A DNA stretch of 64,000 nucleotides from Neochlamydia sp. S13 (GTDB lineage: Bacteria; Chlamydiota; Chlamydiia; Chlamydiales; Parachlamydiaceae): assembly GCF_000648235.2 (NCBI RefSeq), contig NZ_AP017977.1:1302001-1366000 (forward strand), read 5' to 3'. The notes under the pieces were generated by a model. It was not told the origin of the DNA and did no database searches. It saw only the letters and a program-made list of their open reading frames with translations. The first letter of the stretch is position 1. Each line of letters starts with the position of its first letter. The translations under genes and the position numbers were made by a program. Of this stretch, positions 1 to 8,700 are shown in pieces.

Positions 1-175
1 CCCCTGACGTCGATTGGTAGCTTTAAGAGGATTGGGTATGCAGCCTAGCTTTATAAGCGTATTGCTTATAATTTCGCCTACAAATTTAGCCTGTTCAGGT
101 TATTTATAGTTATCTAGCAAGCTTAGTACAGCACCAGATCAGGTGGCTTAAAGCGATATAAATGCTAATATAAAT
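1..175 (-). repeat. Decayed lipoprotein-gene remnant, copy 1
   Basis: This stretch lies just 3' of the first intact lipoprotein gene. It carries a recognisable but broken copy of the 5' third of that same gene: around 85-150 the lipobox-encoding region can be read with several substitutions and indels. The same block of about 170 bases recurs at about 1388-1560, 4011-4186 and 4993-5169, each time directly downstream of a lipoprotein copy. It is part of the repeated cassette unit and has no open frame. Confidence 0.6.
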
Positions 176-727
176 TTATTTCTTATTTTTATCTTGAACC
201 ATTTTCAAAGCTTCCTCAAACTTTTCTTTTTCTACTTTCATGTATTTGTTAGGATTTTCAGCACTAGTATACTTGTAATCGATGGAAGCATTTATTGAAG
301 AGATCACACCATAGTTTGGATCAAAAATATCATTTCTAAATTTATCTTCCAAAAATATCCTAACTTCAACATCTTTAGCGCTGAATGGATAATTTTTTAA
401 GTAAGGTCTAATTTTTTCATGAGTATTGATAATTTGAAGTATTTCTTGTACGCAATCTACAATGATTTTACGCCCTTCCTCTCGGCTTAAGGGACCTGTT
501 TTTTCAAAACTTAAGGCTAGCATAGTCACCACTCCATCAGGCATGCCTATGCCTGTACCAATAGGACGCATATCATACTTTGAACGAAGCTTTTTGGAAG
601 CTTTATCTAAAATTTCGCCTACAAATTTCGCCTGTTCAGGCTCTTCATAGCTATTCAATAAGCTCAATACGCAACCAGATAGCATGAACATTAAAATGAT
701 AAGAATGGGAACATGAAATTTATTCAT
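176..727 (-). CDS. Putative immunity lipoprotein of Rhs orphan cassette (copy 1)
   Basis: A 183-residue protein with an N-terminal hydrophobic stretch and a lipobox (LSGC, cysteine about 19), so it is predicted to be a lipoprotein on the periplasmic side of a membrane. I do not recognise a named family. It starts 12 bases after the stop of a shortened Rhs tip (740-1189), the same spacing and order as the full Rhs gene and its lipoprotein at 5170-5721. It is one of four related copies and is nearly identical to 4187-4738 at the N-terminus. The C-terminal part (from about residue 120) differs most between copies. Immunity to the Rhs tip is inferred from position and copy pattern only. Confidence 0.75.
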   Translation of the reverse strand: MNKFHVPILIILMFMLSGCVLSLLNSYEEPEQAKFVGEILDKASKKLRSKYDMRPIGTGIGMPDGVVTMLALSFEKTGPLSREEGRKIIVDCVQEILQIINTHEKIRPYLKNYPFSAKDVEVRIFLEDKFRNDIFDPNYGVISSINASIDYKYTSAENPNKYMKVEKEKFEEALKMVQDKNKK

Positions 728-739
728 AATTTTTTGTCG

Positions 740-1189
740 TTACCTTTTATCTTCAAGAAAAGAGTTAATATGGTCTATTTTTACTTTTTTGTACGTAGAG
801 CTTTGGAAAGAGTGGTCATGAAAAGCGGCCCCTGGGCAAGAATTTAAGGTCACTGTGTCGCGTTTACTCCGTATTAATCCTCCCACATCAATATAAGGGA
901 TAGGATCGCGCCAAGCTTGTGCTCGATAGTGATAAGCTTTTCTACAGGAGTCAGCATATATATAAGCTGCTGGAGCAATGGCTAACACAGTAATTTGCTT
1001 GCGTAGCTTTTCATCATAACTTAAAAGAGCATTTCTGACATTTATAGCCCCTTGGCTATGGCAAATTTGAAAATACTCTCCGCGTGGATATTCGTCAAAG
1101 AATTTATTCCATGTTTCATGATTAACGCGTACTGGAGGCGTAGCTCTATAACATAGACCTAAACCTGATTCAACACAATCGCTAATCAA
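740..1189 (-). pseudogene. Orphan Rhs C-terminal tip (hydrolase-like), no Rhs core
   Basis: About 149 codons that match the last ~150 residues of the Rhs protein at 5734-11202 almost residue for residue, including the serine elbow HSQGA and the FHDHSF segment. The last ~15 residues differ (KKVKIDHINSFLEDKR against EGAIDDHISTFLKNRR). There is no credible start: the first codon usable as a start is a TTG within the homology, and the Rhs core is absent. This is the classical look of an orphan Rhs tip, a source of new tips by recombination or a relic. It is probably not expressed by itself, but the reading frame and the putative catalytic residues are intact. Confidence 0.7.
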
Positions 1190-1560
1190 TTAGAGGGCTG
1201 AGTAGGCAGGCTTTTTTAAAGCGTATAATAAGAAATATAAAATTTGAATCAATATTGTTAACACTCCGCCAGGCATGCCTGTACCTGTACCTATGGTGCA
1301 CATGTTAGAGTTTGCCTGGAATGTTTGGCGGATTCTCATACGCCTTTAAGCTAACCCTTATGCACCTCCATACTTTATAAAAGCATCCCCTGAAGTCGAT
1401 TGGTAGCTTGAAAGGATTGGGTATGCAAGCCTACCTTTATAAGGTCAATTACTTAAAATTTAGCCTACCAGGCTAGCCGTTCAGCTTCTTTATAGCTATC
1501 TAGCAAGCTTAGTACAGCACCAGATAGACGGCTTAAAGCGATAAAATTGGGAATATAAAT
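1190..1560 (-). repeat. Decayed lipoprotein-gene remnant between cassettes
   Basis: No intact gene. About 1255-1355 resembles the middle of the lipoprotein gene (the region encoding GIGMPDG) with many changes. About 1388-1560 is the repeated block also seen at 1-175, 4011-4186 and 4993-5169. The stretch joins cassette 1 to cassette 2 of the array. Confidence 0.55.
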
Positions 1561-1788
1561 TTATTTCTTACTTTCATTTTGAACCATTTTCAATGCTTCC
1601 TCAAACTTTTCTTCCTCTATCTTCATGTATCTGTTGGGGTTTTCAGAAGCGGTAAACATATAGTCTATTTGGGCTTTTGTAGAAGAAAGAGCCCCGAAAT
1701 GTGGGTAATAAATATTGTAGCCTGAGGGGTCCTCCAGAAAAATTGCAATCTCAATATCATTAGGGGTAAAGGGATAATTTTTTAAGTA

Positions 1789-3413
1789 GTTTGACATGAT
1801 TTAAAGGGTGTTTCATGCTTGAACAATATTTTGAGAGCATTTTTTCTCCCAAATTGCTATAATTTGTTTACGCCTAAATCATTATAAAGCTCTTAATTTC
1901 TTGCAAAGTTGACTATGAAACCAATCAAGTTAGATAACCAACAAGGTCGTCTTTTTAAATCCCGCTTTAGCGATGAACTTAACCCCAATCATCCTCTCAT
2001 CCAGCTATCCAAATTGATAGAATGGAAGCAGTTGGAAGAAGAGTTTGATAAGCTGTTTGTAGAAAAGATAGGCCAGCCAGCTAAGCCTGTAAGGCTAGTT
2101 GTAGGGCTCTTTATCTTACAGCATATGTATGGACTTTCGGATAAAAATGTGGTGCATCGATGGGTAGAAAATTCTTATTGGCAATACTTTTGTGGGTATG
2201 AATTTTGGCATCATGCGCTGCCTATCCACCCTACTTCTTTAATTAAATGGAGGCATAGATTAGGCGAAGCTGGACTTAGCAAGATTTTACAAGGGACGAT
2301 TGCAGCAGCTGTTTTGACAGGTGCAGTAAAAAAAAAGCCTTAAAAAAGTCATTGCTGATACAACCGTAATGCCTAAAGCTATTGCCTTTCCTACCGATGC
2401 TAAACTTTACTTTAAGTCTATTCAAGCGCTTGTAAAAATGGCCGATAGTAGCCAAATCACTTTGCGCCAAACCTACAAAAAGCTAGCTAAAACAGCATTG
2501 TGCATGCGTGCTCGCTATGCCCATGCCCGTCAGCTGAAAAGAGCTAAAAGAGAAGAAAAAAGGCTGCATAATTATTTAGGAAGATTAATTCGTGATTTTG
2601 AAAGAAAAACAGAAGGGCAAACTCTTGAGACAGAAAGCTCTTATCTTTTAGAAATTATCAAGCGTATTTATGCTCAACAAAGAAATGATTCTCGTAAAGT
2701 TTATAGCCTGCATGAACCCTATGTAGAATGTATTGCTAAAGGTAAAGTAGAGAAAAAATATGAATTTGGCTGTAAAGCTTCGCTAGTCATCACTCATCAA
2801 GAAGGATTAGCTTTAGATCTTAGAGCCATTCATGGCAACCCATACGATGGGCACACCCTTGAAGAAGCTATTAAAAATGCTCAAAACAACAGCGGCAAGA
2901 ATATTGAAGTAGCATTTGTAGATAAAGGTTATCGAGGCCATACAGTAAAAGGTAAAACCATTTTTATCTCTGGACAAAGAAAAGGCCTTACACAGTGGAT
3001 TAAGTCCCAACTTAAAAGGCGCCAAGCCATAGAACCTCATATCGGCCATATGAAGAATGATGGTAAACTGGGTCGCAACTATCTTAAAGGCTCATGGGGA
3101 GACCGTTATAACGCTATTTTATGTGGGATTGGCCATAACATGCGTTTAATCTATAACTGGCTAGTCGCTCAAAATTCTCCCAAACGTCTTTATTCAGGCT
3201 AAAAAAGCTTAATTTCTTCTTTAAATTGCTTTAAAAACCTATCTTGAAGGCTACCTCCTACGCTAAAACTCTTAAATTTTAGCCAATTTTCATTCTCACT
3301 AACAAGAATTCTTGGATTTCTACTTTTTTAGCTTATCCCTAAAAAGAAATTTACATTTTTCCTTTCTAAAACTGATGCAATGATGAAGTTTTTTAGGGTA
3401 AATCAGGTCGAAC
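1789..3413 (+). mobile_element. IS5-family insertion sequence, about 1.62 kb
   Basis: The boundaries are set by the split lipoprotein gene. The ends are inverted repeats of 15 bases matching at 13 (left GTTTGACATGATTTA, right complement GTTCGACCTGATTTA), flanked by the direct repeat TAAGTA (1783-1788 and 3414-3419). Inside is a two-frame transposase (1909-3202). The element lies within the Rhs cassette array and has inactivated one lipoprotein copy. Confidence 0.85.
1909..3202 (+). CDS. IS5-family transposase in two frames
   Basis: The first frame (1909-2343, 144 residues) is the N-terminal helical DNA-binding region typical of IS5 transposases. The second frame begins by about 2339 and runs to 3202. 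It carries the DDE catalytic centre: ADTT, then VDKGYRG, then the final glutamate in RRQAIEPHIGHM. The frames meet at a run of nine A (2328-2336); a +1 shift there joins them to a protein of about 430 residues. IS5 relatives are known to use frameshifting, so the element could be active, but a simple mutation is equally possible. The second frame alone lacks the first aspartate if it starts at the ATG at 2369. Confidence 0.8.
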
Positions 3414-3755
3414 TAAGTAGGGTCTAATCCTTTCATCGGTATTGATAATTTGAAGCATTTCTTGTACGCAATCTACAATGATTCTACGCCCTTCTTCTCG
3501 GCTTAAGGGACCCGTTTTTTCAAAACTTAAGGCTAGCATAGTCACCACTCCGTCAGGCATACCTATACCTGTACCAATAGTACGCATGCTATATTTTTTT
3601 TGAAGTTTTTTAGAGGTTTTATTTAAAATGTCGCCTACGAATTTCGCCTGTTTAGGCTCTTCATAGCTATCCAATAAGCTCAATACGCAACCAGATAATA
3701 TGAACATTAAAATGATACAAATGAGAACTTGAATTTTATTCATAACTTGTCGTCC

Positions 3756-3895
3756 TTATCTTCTATTTTTAAGGAAAGTACTAATATGGTCATCTATTGC
3801 TCCTTCATACGTAGGACTTTGAAAGGAATGGCTATAAAAGCCGCCCCTGGGCAAGAATTTAAGGTTACTGTATCGCGTTTACTCCGTATCAATCA
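3756..3895 (-). pseudogene. Rhs tip remnant (last ~45 codons), cassette 2
   Basis: Matches the final ~45 codons of the Rhs protein (from RSKRDTVTLNS to the stop). The FHDHSF segment reads FIAIPF here, so the putative catalytic histidine is lost. At about 3895 it switches abruptly into a decayed lipoprotein-gene sequence, at the same junction as in cassette 3 (about 4890). This suggests the two cassettes were duplicated after the deletion. Confidence 0.65.
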
Positions 3896-4186
3896 GGCAG
3901 GTCTGTACCTGTACCCTTGGTGCGCACGTTATAGTTTGCCTGGAGTGTTTGGCGGATTCTCATACCCCTTTAAGCTAGCCCTCATGCGCCTCCCTACTTT
4001 ATAAAACTATCCCCTTAAGTCGATTGGCAGCTTTGAGAGGATTGGGTATGCAAACCTAGCTTTATAAGCGTATTACTTAAAATTTCGCCTACCAGTTTAG
4101 CCTGTTCAGCTTCTTTATAGCTATCTAGCAAGCTCAATGCAACACCCGATGAGACAACTTAAAGCGATAAAATTGGGAATATAAAT
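3896..4186 (-). repeat. Decayed lipoprotein-gene remnant between cassettes 2 and 3
   Basis: Broken lipoprotein-gene sequence (GIGMPDG region near 3896-3990, lipobox region near 4080-4150) in the same arrangement as 1255-1560 and 4891-5169. No open frame. Confidence 0.55.
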
Positions 4187-4738
4187 TTATTTCTTACTTT
4201 CATTTTGAACCATTTTCAAAGCTTCCTCAAATTTTTCTTCCTCTATCTTCATGTACCTTTTAGGATTTTCAGCACTAGTATACTTGTAATCGATAGAAGC
4301 ATTTATTGAGGAAATCACCCCATAGCTTGGATCAAAAATATTGTTTCTGAATTTATCTTCCAAAAATATCCTAACTTCAATATCTCTAGCACTGAAGGGA
4401 TAATTGTTTAAGTAAGGTCTAATTTTTTCATGAGTATTGATAATTTGAAGTATTTCTTGTACACAATCTACAATGATTCTACGTCCCTCTTCTTTAGTTA
4501 AAGGGCCCGTTTTTTCAAAGCTTAACGCTAGCATAGTCACCACTCCATCAGGCATGCCTATGCCTGTACCAATGGTACGCATGCTATATTTTTTTTGAAG
4601 TTTTTTAGAAGCTTTATCTAAAATTTCGCCTACAAATTTCGCCTGTTCAGGCTCTTCATAGCTATTCAATAAGCTCAATACGCAACCAGATAGCATGAAC
4701 ATTAAAATGATAAGAATGGGAACATGAAATTTATTCAT
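4187..4738 (-). CDS. Putative immunity lipoprotein (copy 3)
   Basis: 183 residues with lipobox LSGC near residue 19. The first 32 residues are the same as in copy 1, followed by a domain ending in KYMK/RYMKIEEEKFEEAL. The region around residues 48-56 (QKKYSMRTI) is like copies 2 and 4 instead of copy 1 (RSKYDMRPI), so the copies look like mosaics. It is preceded by a 45-codon Rhs tip remnant (4750-4890). Function in neutralising the Rhs tip is inferred from gene order only. Confidence 0.75.
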   Translation of the reverse strand: MNKFHVPILIILMFMLSGCVLSLLNSYEEPEQAKFVGEILDKASKKLQKKYSMRTIGTGIGMPDGVVTMLALSFEKTGPLTKEEGRRIIVDCVQEILQIINTHEKIRPYLNNYPFSARDIEVRIFLEDKFRNNIFDPSYGVISSINASIDYKYTSAENPKRYMKIEEEKFEEALKMVQNESKK

Positions 4739-4749
4739 AATTTTTTGTT

Positions 4750-4890
4750 GTTACCTTTTATCTTCAAGAAAAGAGTTAATATGGTCTATTTTTACTTTTT
4801 TATACGTAGGACTTTGGAAAGAATGGTCATGAAAAGCGGCCCCTGGGCAAGAATTTAAGGTTACTGTATCGCGTTTACTCTGTATCAATC
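4750..4890 (-). pseudogene. Rhs tip remnant (last ~45 codons), cassette 3
   Basis: Matches the 3' end of the Rhs gene and keeps the FHDHSF codons. The extreme 3' end resembles cassette 1 (ending near KKVKIDHINSFLEDKR) and not the intact Rhs gene. The match stops near 4890 at the same junction as cassette 2. Confidence 0.6.
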
Positions 4891-5169
4891 AGGCATGCCT
4901 GTACCTGTACCTATGGTGCACATGTTAGAGTTTGCCTGGAATGTTTGGCGAATTCTCATACGCCTTTATGCACCTCCATACTTTATAAAAGCATCCCCTG
5001 AAGCGATTGGTAGCTTTGAGAGGATTGGGTATGCACGCCCAGCTTTATAAGCGTATTACTTAAAATTTCGCCTACCAGTTTAGTCTGTTCAGCTTCTTTA
5101 TAGCTATCTAGTAAGCTTAGTACAGCACCAGATCAGGTGGCTTAAAGCGATATAAATGCGAATATAAAT
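4891..5169 (-). repeat. Decayed lipoprotein-gene remnant between cassettes 3 and 4
   Basis: Third copy of the broken lipoprotein-derived block, similar to 1255-1560 and 3896-4186. It separates copy 3 from the lipoprotein gene that belongs to the intact Rhs gene. Confidence 0.55.
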
Positions 5170-5721
5170 TTATTTCTTACTTTCATTTTGAACCATTTTC
5201 AAAGCTTCCTCAAACTTTTCTTCCTCTATCTTTGAATTTTTTTTGGGGTTTTCTGAAGATTTATATTTGTAGTTAACTGATCCATCGATTTCAGAAATTA
5301 CACCATAATCAGGTTCATAAATTTTATTTCCATCTTTTGTCTTTAAAAAAAGCCTAATTTCAACGTTATTGGGGGTAAAGGGATAATTTTCTAAATAAGG
5401 TCTAATTTTTTCATTCTTATTTACTGTTTGAATCATTTCCTCTACACACCCTACGATAATTGCACGCCCTTCTTCTTTGGTTAGAGGGCCCGTTTTTTCA
5501 AAACTTAAGGCTAACATGGTTACCACTCCGCCAGGCATGCCTATGCCTGTACCAATGGTACGCATACTATATTTTTTTTGGAGCTTTTTGGAGACGCTAT
5601 TTAAAATGTCGCCTACAAATTTCGCCTGTTCAGGCTCTTCATAGCTATCCAATAAGCTCAATACGCAACCAGATAATATGAACATTAAAATGATACAAAT
5701 GGGAACTTGAATTTTATTCAT
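5170..5721 (-). CDS. Putative cognate immunity lipoprotein of the Rhs protein (copy 4)
   Basis: 183 residues, hydrophobic N-terminus and lipobox LSGC near residue 19, so a predicted lipoprotein. It starts 12 bases after the Rhs stop codon with an AAGGA ribosome site in front, so it is very likely co-transcribed with the Rhs gene. Its central and C-terminal parts (GDILNSVSKKL, FLKTKDGNKIYEPDYG) differ clearly from copies 1 and 3, while the N-terminus is shared with copy 2. A lipoprotein partner next to a lipase-like toxin tip recalls the Tle/Tli pairs of type VI secretion, where the lipoprotein protects the periplasm. That parallel is inference. Confidence 0.78.
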   Translation of the reverse strand: MNKIQVPICIILMFILSGCVLSLLDSYEEPEQAKFVGDILNSVSKKLQKKYSMRTIGTGIGMPGGVVTMLALSFEKTGPLTKEEGRAIIVGCVEEMIQTVNKNEKIRPYLENYPFTPNNVEIRLFLKTKDGNKIYEPDYGVISEIDGSVNYKYKSSENPKKNSKIEEEKFEEALKMVQNESKK

Positions 5722-5733
5722 AATTTGTCGTCC

Positions 5734-8700
5734 TTATCTTCTATTTTTAAGGAAAGTACTAATATGGTCATCTATTGCTCCTTCATACGTAGGGCTTTGG
5801 AAAGAATGGTCATGAAAAGCGGCCCCTGGGCAAGAATTTAAGGTCACTGTGTCGCGTTTACTCCGTATTAAGCCTCCTACATCAATATAAGGGATAGGAT
5901 CGCGCCAAGCTTGTGCCCGATAGTGATAAGCTTTCCTACAGGAGTCAGCATATATATAAGCTGCTGGAGCAATGGCTAACACAGTAATTTGCTTACGTAG
6001 CTTTTCATCATAACTTAAAAGAGCATTTCTGACATTTATGGCCCCTTGGCTATGGCAAATTTGAAAATACTCTCCGCGTGGATATTCGTCAAAGAATTTA
6101 TTCCATGTTTCATGATTAACGCGTACTGGCGTAGTAGCTGTATAACATAAACCTAAGCCTGATTCAATACAATCGTTAAGCAAATTATGCGTAGCATTAT
6201 GGATAACATCTATCGAATATTCCCAGCCTAATTCTCTAAGGTGGATGGCATTATTAATAGCCTCTAGTTGGGTTGTCATAATGCCATTATGAACACCTAG
6301 ACGAAAATTTTCCGATTTACTCCCTAGCAATACGGCTAATGAGGAGCTTTCACAGCGCACAAATTTTCTTTCAAACCTATCTGTAAAGCTAACTCTAGGC
6401 AGGCTTTTTGTATTTTCACCTTTTTCTCTAATGGGTGTTTTTTCTATTCTATAAGAGGCGCGCTCTTTGCCATACATGATCACACTTTCGCGGTGTTTTT
6501 CCCCACGGCTAGGACTGGAACTTCTTAATCCATACAGGTCTCTATCATTTAAAGGATTGTTTAAAAGATAGGCATATAGATTAGGGCCAGCCTCAAAGCT
6601 TAAAGGATCTGCAGTTACCCAGCGTGTGGTGGCGGGGTTGTAATAGCGGCGTCCAAAGTAAACAAACTGGGTTTCAGCGTCCACACGTTTAGAAGAAAAA
6701 CGCCAAGGGTTGATCGATTGCTTGATAAGCTTATTATTTTTGCCATAGATAGATTCTTGCCCATAAGCGGTATATCGATAAGTTTCTTCTATGCTATGGG
6801 TCTTGGCGTTAATCAGTAGGCGGATATTGCCTAACGTGTCATGGATGGGTATGTAAGCCTTACCTTGGAGTTCTAGCAAAACCGAAGCGTCTATTTCAGC
6901 TCCTTTACCTCTACCTAATATACGCAATTGCTGAATGTTGCCTTTAGAGTCGCAAGCGCCAATTTCGTTAAGTCCATGGTACATGTAACGAATTTCTTTC
7001 TCAGGTATCCACGTGTTTTCAACTTTAGAGCAGGAATAAAAGGTGCTGCTTAAACGGCGGTTAAGCTCATCATAGGCATAGGTGACCTGATGAGTAGGGG
7101 TATGAATGGCAATCAAGCGATCTAATGCATCGTAAGATAAGTTTAAAGAGCCTTTACGGATAAGGTTTCCATTTAGGTCGTAGACATGTGGGTCTAAGCC
7201 ATCATGAAGGAGCTGATTGAGAGCATTAACGGTATGGGGACGTTTATTTTTCTCCACCATATTATTGAGGGAGTCGTAGCGATAAATATGATCCCCTAAG
7301 CCTTTTTCGGATTGAAGCTGATATAAAGCATCGTATGTATAGGTACTGTTTACTTTGCCTACTGGGTCGAGGGTTGTTCTTTTTAAAAGATTGCCCACTT
7401 GATCAAAACCGTTATCAGGAATATCCTCTTTTAAGGACTTAGACGAAATGCTAATCAGACGAGAATAGGCATCGTAAGTGTATTGAATCGTGCCTGCTTC
7501 CGCCATCAATTTAGCCTCTTCTAATGCCCCCGAAAGATTGTAATGCTGATAGGTGTGTCGATAAGGGCCTCGACTAATTTGATGAAGGTAAAGCGATTTA
7601 TAAGAGTATTGAATAGAAGAATGGTCTGGAAGTATAATTTCCTGGATTCTATCTAAATTGTCGTAACTATATTTTTGAGTTAACCCATGGGATAAAGTTT
7701 CTTGGACCAAACGTTTATTTTTATCGAAAATACGCGTGGTAGACTTTCCTGTATGCTTATCCTCCACACCTACAACATTAGAGTTAGCATCATAAGTATA
7801 GCAGTAATGCAAAGAGTTATCAGTGGAGGAAAAAGAGGTGAGGCGACCTAGCCAGTCATAGGCGTAGTAAAGTTCTATCCCATCGGGTTTGATAACTTTT
7901 TCTTTTTGTCTATAAGCATTATAGACATACTTTGTTTGCTTTTGTTCAGGACTTCCTACGGCTTCCGTACAACTGATCAGATTTTTGGCAAAGTCATACT
8001 CAAAATGAGTGGTGACCAGCCGATCAGGTTGATGAGGAGTCAACACATGCTCAATTTGTTTACAGCAAAGTCCTTCTGCATCATAAAAAAACTCACGTTT
8101 TTGCAGGATAACGCCCATAGGGTCGCGACGAATTGCAAAGCGAACCTGCCCGCAGCTATCATGCTCCTGAAAAAAAGATTGGCCGATGGCGTCGATGGTT
8201 TCTTTAGCATATACATATTGGCCCTCTTGATTAAGGTGAAGATAATAAAAGAGGGTGCGTGTTGTATGTCCTTGAGGATCAATCAAAGTGGCAACATCCC
8301 CATAGGCATTATAGTGGGTAAAGGTGATAACAGGCTTTGATTGATGATAAGAAATTGTTTGGATGGGCTGGCCTTGCTCGTTGTAAAGATAGCCTATTTT
8401 AGTTAAAACCTGTCCTTCAGCATCCTCGGTTCGCTCTTCGATAAGGCGATCCTTAGCATCATACTCTTTAACGTTGGCAATATAGTCTTTTTCCTCGGAG
8501 CCAAAATATTCCAAAGTCTTAGCGAGCCGTTGGCAGGCATCATATTGATAAACAGTTTTTGCCTCATTTTTCGCCATGCTGGCCAGACGACCAGCAGCAT
8601 CGTATTGATAATAAGTAGATTGCCCTCCAGCATCCACTTCGGCTATCTTATGAAAATGATTGTAATGGGTAGTGGTTTCGCTAAGCTTTTCCCCTGTAGG

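Larger units (their letters stand above)
1561..3743 (-). pseudogene. Immunity-like lipoprotein gene (copy 2), split by an IS5-family element
   Basis: The 5' part is at 3414-3743 and encodes the lipobox and the domain up to IRPYL. The 3' part is at 1561-1788 and resumes at LKNYPFTPND and ends MVQNESKK like its paralogues. Joined, they give a normal 183-residue protein, so the gene was whole before the insertion. The 6-base sequence TAAGTA occurs on both sides of the insertion, consistent with a target duplication. Its 3' half has its own sequence flavour (DPSGYNIYYPHFG in place of KFRNDIFDPNYG), so it represented a distinct variant. Confidence 0.85.

Noticed and set aside
3729..4004. Plus-strand frame of 91 codons
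   Set aside because: It overlaps the Rhs tip remnant and lipoprotein start on the minus strand and has no ribosome site.
7906..8340. Open frame of 144 codons on the plus strand
   Set aside because: It lies entirely inside the Rhs gene on the opposite strand, and its sequence shows no protein-like pattern apart from the mirror of YD repeats.
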